DNA from: Epibacterium sp. Ofav1-8
GTDB taxonomy: Bacteria > Pseudomonadota > Alphaproteobacteria > Rhodobacterales > Rhodobacteraceae
Direction of reading: 5' to 3'
DNA length: 64,000 nucleotides
Assembly (NCBI RefSeq): GCF_022348185.1
Contig: NZ_JAKRFD010000001.1
Coordinates: forward strand, 310,001-374,000
Part shown: positions 40,462 through 47,445 of the stretch, in pieces
How positions within the stretch are numbered: position 1 is the stretch's first letter
Layout: each line of letters opens with the position of its first letter
The notes under the pieces: generated by a model
Database searches by the model: none
What the model was told of the DNA's origin: nothing
The model's input: only the letters and a program-made list of their open reading frames with translations
Translations under genes and position numbers: made by a program

Positions 40462-40941
40462 CTACCCGGCGCGGTAGAACATGTAACGGCCTTCGGGGAT
40501 GCCTTCGGGGCCGTCGATTTCCTCAAACCCCACCAGTGGCTGGCCTGAGATGATCAGCCCTCCCGCTGCCATGACCTGCAAAATCGCGGGCGAGAGTTTT
40601 GCGGCTTCGGCAACATCCTGTTCCTTGACGCCAAACCCCAGATCGTAATGGGCAAGCGCCAGCCGATGCCCGCCGTCTGCAAGTCGCGCCAGCATCGGTT
40701 CTGCCTCGCCTTGCAGGAAGTTTTCTTCCGGGGGCACACAGGAGGGGTGGCATTGCAGGACGCGATCAATGACCCAGACCCGCCGCTCCGGCATGACCTC
40801 GCGCAGATGGTCATAGGTGCGTCCGTTGCCCAATCCCAGATCAAGCACATCCCCCGCAATGCCCGAGATCTGCTGCGCGGCCCAGTTGAGCCCATCGCGT
40901 TGCGCAGTGAGGCGGCGCAGCATGCTGTCCAGTCGGCTCAT
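40462..40941 (-). CDS. Small SAM-dependent methyltransferase (paralogue 1)
   Basis: Protein of 159 aa with a Rossmann methyltransferase motif I, DVLDLGLGNGRTYDHLRE (about 29-46), an acidic motif II WVIDRVL and a post-motif segment LALAHYDLG. It aligns along its whole length with the product of 57667-58158, sharing LGLGNGRTY, a Pro-rich IPPE-like loop, and an EGRxxxYR-type C-terminus. Its acceptor is unknown. The gene is last in the seven-gene glycan operon; its ATG at 40941 is one base after the deacetylase stop, with AAGGA upstream. Confidence 0.8.
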   Translation of the reverse strand: MSRLDSMLRRLTAQRDGLNWAAQQISGIAGDVLDLGLGNGRTYDHLREVMPERRVWVIDRVLQCHPSCVPPEENFLQGEAEPMLARLADGGHRLALAHYDLGFGVKEQDVAEAAKLSPAILQVMAAGGLIISGQPLVGFEEIDGPEGIPEGRYMFYRAG

Positions 40942-40942
40942 C

Positions 40943-41701
40943 TCAGCCAATCCTTTCATTGAAACGCCAAGGGTGTGCCGGGCCATCCAGCAGTCGGCGC
41001 AGCAGTGTTTCGCAGAACTCCCACACCTCGTCACTGTGCACAAGGTGATGCGTCAGCAGGCCAAGTGGCTCTGCGTTATCTTGCTGACCGGTGCGGCGCG
41101 CTATGAGCGTGTCGACCAACGGTGTCAGGAGGTGCTCCTCGGGCACCAGACCCCGTCCATGTTTCCAGTCGATGGGATCGATATGGGTGTTGATCTGCAC
41201 CAGACCCGGCGCGGCCTGAACGCGCTTGCGTGGCCCATAGGTGGAGATCGCAGCAAAGCCCAGACCCGCAAGCCAGGGCAGCATGGCTGGAGAAATCCGG
41301 TTCCAGGGGGGCACAAACATCGGCTGCAACGCCGGACCAAACAGATGTTTCAGGCGATCCATCCCCTGTTCCGCCGCGTTGAGCGCCTCATCCACCGGGC
41401 GGGTACTGGGAAATTCGCATTTCTTCTTGTCGGCGCTGGCGTGGTTTTTATGCGCCCAGCCATGCACCACCGGGATCAGGTGGCTGGATTGCGCAACCGC
41501 CTGTGCCAGTTCCTGCTGCGCAGTTTCGGGGATCACCGCCAGATGCACCGGCAGGTCGAGCCGCGTCGCCAGTGTCTCCAGCCGGACCAGCGCCTCGGTG
41601 GGCGCAATCGCATCATCATCCCGCCACCAGAGCGGTAGCCGCAGGCCCTCCGTGGCCCAATGCGCCAACTCCGCGTCCAGCGCGTCCCAGCCTTGTGTCA
41701 T
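40943..41701 (-). CDS. Polysaccharide deacetylase-fold protein
   Basis: Protein of 252 aa with a NodB-like barrel in a divergent form. LPLWWRDDDAIAPTEALVRL (about 22-41) provides the aspartate pair, VVHGWAHKNHA the H-x3-H-like histidines and FVPPWNRISPAMLPWLAGLGF the Pro-rich motif 3. LLTHHLVHSDEVWEF near the C-terminus supplies the late histidine motif. These motifs suggest a metal-dependent N- or O-deacetylase acting on a glycan. There is no signal peptide, so cytoplasmic action during assembly is likely. The ATG at 41701 is 20 bp after the glycosyltransferase stop. Confidence 0.82.
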   Translation of the reverse strand: MTQGWDALDAELAHWATEGLRLPLWWRDDDAIAPTEALVRLETLATRLDLPVHLAVIPETAQQELAQAVAQSSHLIPVVHGWAHKNHASADKKKCEFPSTRPVDEALNAAEQGMDRLKHLFGPALQPMFVPPWNRISPAMLPWLAGLGFAAISTYGPRKRVQAAPGLVQINTHIDPIDWKHGRGLVPEEHLLTPLVDTLIARRTGQQDNAEPLGLLTHHLVHSDEVWEFCETLLRRLLDGPAHPWRFNERIG

Positions 41702-41721
41702 GTCCGTCCCCCCCGTTGCGC

Positions 41722-42861
41722 TCAAGCGCGCTGCCGCCTCAGCAGCGTTGCGGCAATCTCCACGCTCCGCTGCGCCCCGTCAAATTCAAAGCCGTCAAGG
41801 CCGCGTTGCGTATCGTGCATGGCACGGGAGAGTGCGGCGCACAGACGAGCCGGGGTGAGGGTTGCTGCGCCCTCCACCTCAATGCCTGCGAGGGGCGAAA
41901 GGCTCTGGGCGCGCAAGGATTGTTCCACCTCTTTGCCCGCATCAAACGGCACCAGAACGGCGGGTGTGCCGGATTGCAGCAGATCAAGCGCGGTGTTGTA
42001 GCCACACATGCTGACCGAGGCCGCCGCATGAGGCAGCATGGCGCGAAACTCCGGGCGGGCAGGTTCCAGGATCGCGGGCGAGCCTGCATCCTCAAGATCT
42101 GCGATGCGCGCCCGTGCATCCGCGCCGCCAACCAGAATGCGCCAGCGGTAATCGGGCATCAGTTTGGCGGCCTCGATCGCGCAAGCGTAAAGCGCATCCC
42201 CCACGCTGCCACCGCCGGCACTGACGAGGATTTCCCCTTTGCCGAGGCCCTCGGGGTGCGGTGCAGCAGCAGGTGGTGCGACATAGCCGGTATACTGCAG
42301 CCGTGACGCCAGCATCTCTGAGACCGGCCAACTGACGTCCAGCGTCGTGGCCTTGGGGTCTGAGTGAACGAGCACGCCATCGTAAAAGGTGGCGATCATT
42401 GCATCGGCGTCTTCGGCCTTTTTGGGCTTTGAGGGCGGTGCGAGGATGTCGCGGATCGACGACAGCACCAGCGGACGACGAGGCAGCGCATGCGCGGCCT
42501 CCAGCAGGGCGCGAAACTCATCCCGGAGGGAACGACGACCAAACGGATAGAGCTCGGTGATCAGCACATCCGGCTGCTGATCCTGAATCAGTGCCTGCAT
42601 CTGCTGACGCCTGCGCATCAGATAAGCCTCATCCGCAACCGTGCCATCCGTGCCAAGCAGGCGCGAGAACTCCACGCCATCAGAGCGCAGAGGCGGTAGC
42701 TGTTCAAACTGCAGACCCTGCGCAGAGAGTTGCGGTGCCGGAAAGCCACCAGAAACTACCGTAACCTGATGATTTTCCGACGCAAATGCGCGCCCCAGTG
42801 TCAGGGCGCGTGACAGGTGCCCGGTGCCCAGAAGGTGGGTGACGGCAATCAGAACCTTCAT
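41722..42861 (-). CDS. GT-B glycosyltransferase, MurG/UGT-like
   Basis: Glycosyltransferase of 379 aa. The N-terminal domain begins MKVLIAVTHLLGTGHLSRALTLGRA, with the G-T-G-H acceptor-side loop shared with MurG and UDP-glycosyltransferases. The C-terminal donor domain has ILVSAGGGSVGDALY and SVSMCGYNTALDLLQSGTPAVLVPFD, the nucleotide-sugar-binding signature. No membrane helix is seen. It overlaps the phosphatase gene by four bases (ATGA). Donor and acceptor are unknown; the homologous gene at 45786-47009 has the same architecture. Confidence 0.85.
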   Translation of the reverse strand: MKVLIAVTHLLGTGHLSRALTLGRAFASENHQVTVVSGGFPAPQLSAQGLQFEQLPPLRSDGVEFSRLLGTDGTVADEAYLMRRRQQMQALIQDQQPDVLITELYPFGRRSLRDEFRALLEAAHALPRRPLVLSSIRDILAPPSKPKKAEDADAMIATFYDGVLVHSDPKATTLDVSWPVSEMLASRLQYTGYVAPPAAAPHPEGLGKGEILVSAGGGSVGDALYACAIEAAKLMPDYRWRILVGGADARARIADLEDAGSPAILEPARPEFRAMLPHAAASVSMCGYNTALDLLQSGTPAVLVPFDAGKEVEQSLRAQSLSPLAGIEVEGAATLTPARLCAALSRAMHDTQRGLDGFEFDGAQRSVEIAATLLRRQRA

Positions 42862-43442
42862 GATGGCCGTCGCTCAAGTCGAATGGGATCGGGCCAGGGC
42901 GTGAGCTTGTCGCGCGAAACCTCCACCACAAAGAGCCGATTGCGTTTGACCTGAAACGGAGCAGGGCCGTCGAAATCCCAGCCATGGGCGCGGGCAAGGA
43001 TCATACGCATGATCCCGATATGGCAGACCGCGACGGTGTCGCGCGCGAGGCTCTTGATCCACGGATCGATGCGGTTCCAGACCTCAAGCGGGCTTTCACC
43101 GCCGGGGGGGCGATAGTCCCAGCCCCAGTGTTCGATGTCGCGAAAGCCGGACGCGGGATCTGCACGCAGGTCCACCCCGTGCTGGCCTTCCCATGCGCCC
43201 CAGTTCATTTCGATGAGTGCAGGCGTGGTCTGGGGCGCGCGCCCGGCCACAAGCGTGGCGGTTTCAGCGGCGCGTGTCAGGGGGCTGGACCAGAGATCCG
43301 CGTCGTTCCAACCCTCGGGGAGAGACTGCGCGGCGAGGTCTGCGCGTGCGGTCTCGTCAAGCGGGATGTCGCTGCGCCCCTGAATGCGGCCCGCACGGTT
43401 CCACGCGGTATGGCCGTGACGCAGCAGGGCAAGGCGGATCAT
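42858..43442 (-). CDS. Histidine phosphatase superfamily protein
   Basis: Phosphoglycerate-mutase-like phosphatase of 194 aa. The catalytic R-H-G motif is LALLRHGHTAWNRAGRIQG (His10 as phosphohistidine). The second catalytic histidine lies in TVAVCHIGIMRMILARAHG, where cHIGI replaces the usual sHGG. It may dephosphorylate a sugar phosphate or lipid-linked intermediate of the glycan pathway, which is inferred from its place in the middle of a glycosyltransferase operon. Overlaps of four bases join it to both neighbours. Confidence 0.88.
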   Translation of the reverse strand: MIRLALLRHGHTAWNRAGRIQGRSDIPLDETARADLAAQSLPEGWNDADLWSSPLTRAAETATLVAGRAPQTTPALIEMNWGAWEGQHGVDLRADPASGFRDIEHWGWDYRPPGGESPLEVWNRIDPWIKSLARDTVAVCHIGIMRMILARAHGWDFDGPAPFQVKRNRLFVVEVSRDKLTPWPDPIRLERRPS

Positions 43443-44545
43443 GTGCCCCGTTCCTGTATCAGTGGCCCCAGCGCAGCCCAAAGGGTGTCTGCAGCGGCGG
43501 GTCGCAGGTGGTGGGTGGCGATATGTTCGCGCGCCCGCCGCCTGAGGTCGTCGCGCTCAGAGGCACTGTCGAGAAGGCGCAGAACGCGGCCCGCCAGTGC
43601 GAAGGCCCCGGCGTCGGGCGCAGGATAGGCATCGGGCATTGCGGGCAGCAGCACATCGCGCAGGCCGGGGCGGTCTTGCGCCACCACGGGCAGCCCGTGG
43701 GATTGCGCCTCCAGGTAAACCATGCCGAAGGCTTCATTGACGCCGGGCCACAGGAACAGCTGTGCTGCGCAATAGGCCTCTGCCATGGCTGCGGCATCGA
43801 GCTGACCGAGAAAGCGCACGCGCGTTCCAAAGCGTGCAAAAAGCGATTCCACCTCGGTGCGCGCGGGGCCGTCGCCCGCAATCAAGAGCTGCCAGTCGAC
43901 CGCGCGCTCTGTGCTCTCCAGATGGCGCAGCGTCTCGGCGATGAGCGCATAGGAGGCCAGCTTGTCACCCCGCCGCATCATACCGGCAGCAAGCATTGGG
44001 CCATCACCCGTGCTGGGCGCGGGGAGGGCATCTTGCGGCAGGAAGGGGCGCAAGTGCACCAATTTCTGGTTGCCTGCGCGATCGCGCTCCAGCGTCTCGC
44101 GGTCCTGTTCGGTGAGGTAGAAAATCACCGCCGCCTGATCCGCTGCCGCATGTGCGGCTTGGGCAAATTCCGACCACGGGCCCGTCAGGCGTTTGCTGGC
44201 GCGGGTGCTCTCGATCTGCACATAAGGAATGTCACGGGCGGCCGCCAAGGCGGGGCCGATCAGATCGGGGGCCTTGTAATAGTTATGATAGGTGACCCAG
44301 GCGTCGACCTCGGGCAGCTCTTCGATCAGGCGGCCCACCTCATCCGCAGCGCGCTGTTGCAGGATCTGCTGGTGGTCGCGGTCGCCGAGTTTGTCATGCA
44401 GGCGCAGCTCAGACGCGAGAATGACCTCCTCACCACCCCTTTCCAACAGGCCCATCAGGCTTTGTGCCATGGCCCGGTCGCCGGAGGGCGTCGGATGGGT
44501 CGGGGCCTTCATCGGCGCATAATAGGCGATGCGGGGCGCGGTCAT
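43439..44545 (-). CDS. Glycosyltransferase, GT4-like family (A)
   Basis: GT-B glycosyltransferase of 368 aa. The N-terminal half carries IAYYAPMKAPTHPTPSGDRAMA and the central region QLLIAGDGPARTEVESLFARFG. The C-terminal donor site FLWPGVNEAFGMVYLEAQSHGLPVVAQDRPG has the E-x7-E pattern of retaining GT4 enzymes. It is cytoplasmic or membrane-associated. It overlaps both neighbours by four bases, so its dosage is tied to theirs. Confidence 0.88.
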   Translation of the reverse strand: MTAPRIAYYAPMKAPTHPTPSGDRAMAQSLMGLLERGGEEVILASELRLHDKLGDRDHQQILQQRAADEVGRLIEELPEVDAWVTYHNYYKAPDLIGPALAAARDIPYVQIESTRASKRLTGPWSEFAQAAHAAADQAAVIFYLTEQDRETLERDRAGNQKLVHLRPFLPQDALPAPSTGDGPMLAAGMMRRGDKLASYALIAETLRHLESTERAVDWQLLIAGDGPARTEVESLFARFGTRVRFLGQLDAAAMAEAYCAAQLFLWPGVNEAFGMVYLEAQSHGLPVVAQDRPGLRDVLLPAMPDAYPAPDAGAFALAGRVLRLLDSASERDDLRRRAREHIATHHLRPAAADTLWAALGPLIQERGT

Positions 44546-45789
44546 GCAGCGCCCTTGAGCATGGCGTTCAGGCGGGTGTTCAGCTGCCGGATGCCCGGGT
44601 CCATGCCAAAATCACGTCGCAGGCGGTTGAGCGCGGCGTCGGCCATGCGGCGGGCCTCGTCTGGGGCATGCGCGAGGCGCAGCATCGCATCGGCAAGCGC
44701 TGCGGGCGCGTCATCACTGAGGAGACCATGGGTGCCGCTTTGGATGAATTCCGGGATCGCCGACACGGGCGTCGACAGGATCGGCAGGCCCTGCGATGCG
44801 GCCTCCATCAGAACATTGGGCAGCCCGTCGCGGTCACCGTCCTCTGCCACACGCGAGGGCAGCACAAAAAGGTCGGCGGCGCGCATGGCGGCGATCACCT
44901 CCGGCTGGTCACAGGCACCGCGCCATGTGATGCGCGCTGCAATCCCTGCGTCCTCGGCCATGCCTTGCAGCAGATCGCCCAGCCCGCCACCGCCAATATG
45001 GGTCCAGTGCCAGTCCAGATCCACAGGCAGCAGCGCCAGTGCGGCGATCAGCCGGTCAAAGCCCTTTTTCTCGACGAGGCGCCCCACCGACATCATGTGA
45101 AAGGAGGCGTCAGGCGCGCGCAGCTCCCGGTCGGGCGGGGCTGGGAACCGCGTCAGGTCAAGGCCGTGATAGATCAGATCCACCGGAGTGCCAGCCGAGA
45201 GGTCTTGCAGGTGTTTCGCGCCAAAGCCCGTGCAGGTCGCGCCAAAGGCCGCGCCTTGGGTCTGTGATGAGAGCTTTTCGCGCAACTCCCATTCGGGCGA
45301 GGTCCAGATGTCCTTGGCGTGGGCGGAAAAGCTCCATGGCAGGCCGCGCATGATCGCGGCGTAGCGTGCCACCGATGAGGGCGTGTGCAGGAAATGCGCA
45401 TAGAGGCCGCGCACCTCGGGCGGCAGTTCCGCCGCCAGTACACAGGCCTGACCAAAGCGGCGCACCCGGTTGCGGGTCGGATCACGGCGCAGGTCCGCGC
45501 GCCAGACGCGATAGGCGGCGGCATAGCCGGGCAGGGCCTGCGCGATGGCGCGCGATCTGGCGACGCGGGCCGGGTCGTCATACAGATATTCCGGCAGGTA
45601 GTGCACCGGGGCCTGCAAACGATCGTGCAGCGGGTGGGTCTTGGTGTCGGTGGGGTGACGCAGCGACCAGATTTCAAACGGCTGGCCTGCGTCCTCGAGG
45701 GCGACAAGTTCCTGCGCGATAAAGGTCTCGGACAGGCGCGGCCAGCCCTTGACCAGCACGGCGAGCGCCGGACGGCGGGTCATGTTCAT
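44542..45789 (-). CDS. Glycosyltransferase, GT4-like family (B)
   Basis: GT-B glycosyltransferase of 415 aa. It begins LAVLVKGWPRLSETFIAQELVALE, a form common in colanic-acid-type (WcaL-like) GT4 enzymes. The donor domain has MMSVGRLVEKKGFDRLIAALALL and LFVLPSRVAEDGDRDGLPNVLMEAASQGLP with the E-x7-E pattern. LYAHFLHTPSSVARYAAIM in the middle is typical of this subgroup. Four-base overlaps (ATGA) link it to the genes on both sides. Confidence 0.9.
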   Translation of the reverse strand: MNMTRRPALAVLVKGWPRLSETFIAQELVALEDAGQPFEIWSLRHPTDTKTHPLHDRLQAPVHYLPEYLYDDPARVARSRAIAQALPGYAAAYRVWRADLRRDPTRNRVRRFGQACVLAAELPPEVRGLYAHFLHTPSSVARYAAIMRGLPWSFSAHAKDIWTSPEWELREKLSSQTQGAAFGATCTGFGAKHLQDLSAGTPVDLIYHGLDLTRFPAPPDRELRAPDASFHMMSVGRLVEKKGFDRLIAALALLPVDLDWHWTHIGGGGLGDLLQGMAEDAGIAARITWRGACDQPEVIAAMRAADLFVLPSRVAEDGDRDGLPNVLMEAASQGLPILSTPVSAIPEFIQSGTHGLLSDDAPAALADAMLRLAHAPDEARRMADAALNRLRRDFGMDPGIRQLNTRLNAMLKGAA

Positions 45790-47009
45790 TCGGCAGCCTC
45801 ACGCGGCAAGAGATGCAGAAGGTGGTCGACACGGCCGGTCACATAGTCGAGCCCGTCGAGCAGCCCGTCGGAAATCGCCTGCGAGGGGCGGGGTTGACGG
45901 TCGAGGGCGCGGATCGCGCCGATCATGGCATCCGGTGTCCAGCCGTCGCGGGTCTCGTCCAGCATGGTGACAAGGCCCAGCTCCTCGGCGCGGCTGGCGC
46001 GGATCCATTGCTCCAGCCGCGGCGTGGTGCGGGGCACGATCACGGCCGGTTTGTCAAAGGACAGGACCTCGCAGAAGGTGTTGTAACCGCCCATGCAGAT
46101 CACCCCCTGGGCACCGGCAAACAGGGTCTCGATCTGGCTTTCAAAGCCGACAGCGGTGACACGACCGTCCAGTGCCGCGACGCGGTCCTCGAACGCGGCG
46201 CGGGTCTCGCCCGAGAGGAACGGGCCGTAGACCAGCATCGCGCGGGGCGTCAGGCTGGGGTCACGCTCGTAGGCCGAGATCGCCAGATCCACCATCATCG
46301 CACCATCGCCACCGCCGCCGGGGGTGATCAGCACATAGGGCTGTTCGGGCGGCTCTCCGACCTCGCCGAGGTCCCGGCGCAGGTAGCCGGTCCAATGCAT
46401 GCGGGCCTGTGCCGCCGCACTCAGATCCAGCCCGGCGGTGGGGTCGTAGACATCGCGCAGGCCATAAACCCAGATCTCGTCGTAATACTGTTCGGTGGCC
46501 GCCAGCGCGCCCTTGCGATCCCATTCGGCGCTCAGCACCTCGGGCTCGTCCAGCACGTCGCGCAGGCCCAGCACCAGCTTGGCCTTGCCGCGGTGCTGCA
46601 ACAGGTCGAGCGTGGGCAGCAACTCGCCGCGAAAGCCGCAGGGTTCCTTGTCCACCACCAGCACATCCGGGTCGAACTGTTCGGCGGTGGAGCGGATCAG
46701 ACCGGCGCGCAACTCGGTGGTTTCCTCGATGGTCATGCCCATGGTGCGGCTGGCATAGGAGCCGTCGGCGCGTTTGATGACACCGGGCAGGCGCATGTGG
46801 TCGACCCGGTTGGGAAAGGCAAAGCGCCCCGCCACCGGCGAGCCGGTCAGGATCATCGCCGAGGCGGTGGGATCGGCAGAGGTGATCGCCGCCGCCAGCG
46901 CCCGCGAGCGGCGCAGGTGGCCAAGCCCAAAGGTGTCGTGGCTGTAGAACAGGATGCGCGGACCGCGCCCCGCCTCTGGGCCCAATCGGGACGTGGTGCT
47001 GGCACTCAT
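45786..47009 (-). CDS. Predicted glycosyltransferase (COG4671-like), first gene of the glycan operon
   Basis: GT-B glycosyltransferase of 407 aa. RILFYSHDTFGLGHLRRSRALAAAI (about 19-43) is the hallmark N-terminus of a poorly studied group of predicted transferases. YVLITPGGGGDGAMMVDLAI and GVICMGGYNTFCEVLSFDKPAVIVPR form the donor site, and TTPRLEQWIRA follows. No enzyme activity can be assigned beyond the fold. It leads the seven-gene minus-strand operon and is divergent from a mechanosensitive channel gene across a 436-bp region. Confidence 0.85.
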   Translation of the reverse strand: MSASTTSRLGPEAGRGPRILFYSHDTFGLGHLRRSRALAAAITSADPTASAMILTGSPVAGRFAFPNRVDHMRLPGVIKRADGSYASRTMGMTIEETTELRAGLIRSTAEQFDPDVLVVDKEPCGFRGELLPTLDLLQHRGKAKLVLGLRDVLDEPEVLSAEWDRKGALAATEQYYDEIWVYGLRDVYDPTAGLDLSAAAQARMHWTGYLRRDLGEVGEPPEQPYVLITPGGGGDGAMMVDLAISAYERDPSLTPRAMLVYGPFLSGETRAAFEDRVAALDGRVTAVGFESQIETLFAGAQGVICMGGYNTFCEVLSFDKPAVIVPRTTPRLEQWIRASRAEELGLVTMLDETRDGWTPDAMIGAIRALDRQPRPSQAISDGLLDGLDYVTGRVDHLLHLLPREAAE

Positions 47010-47445
47010 AGGGGGGCTCGCTTGCAGGGGTGGTCAGGATGTAAAACCGCGGGCGCAGGGCAGGAAGGGGGGACGACGCGGAGGCGCATCGGATCGAACC
47101 GGCGCCGCACGGAGGGCGATGCGCGACGCCCGGCCGGGCTGGCGCCTTGCGTTCTGGCCATATTCCGCCCCGCCATATTCCGCCCCAACGTCGTGACAGC
47201 CCGCTCCCGTCAGCGGCGGAGCGTGGCCGGTTGTTCCATCTTTCCCGCCCGGTTTTGCTATGGCCCCGCGAACACGCGAGGCGAAAAACAGGGGAATTAA
47301 ACATCCGTGATATAGCCTGCAGAGGCGGGTCATGCAATCAAACCAAAGAGAACGAGATGTGATTTGAGGCGCAAAATCGACAGTTGCCACCGGAAATGAC
47401 CCGGATCGCATATCATTTGCCCAAAGGGCCAAGGGAGAAAACGTC
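47010..47445. promoter_or_regulatory. Divergent regulatory region between glycan operon and mscS; 14-bp direct repeat
   Basis: No gene is recognised in this 436-bp gap. CCATATTCCGCCCC occurs twice in tandem with a 15-bp period (47158-47171 and 47173-47186), about 150 bp upstream of the glycan operon. Closer to mscS, the sequence becomes AT-richer (47320-47440) and ends with AAGGGAG ahead of the ATG. Both promoters are expected here; exact boxes are not clear. Confidence 0.45.

Noticed and set aside
47158-47186. Direct repeats as the start of a CRISPR array
   Set aside because: Only two 14-bp units with a 1-bp spacer; no spacer-sized intervals and no cas genes.
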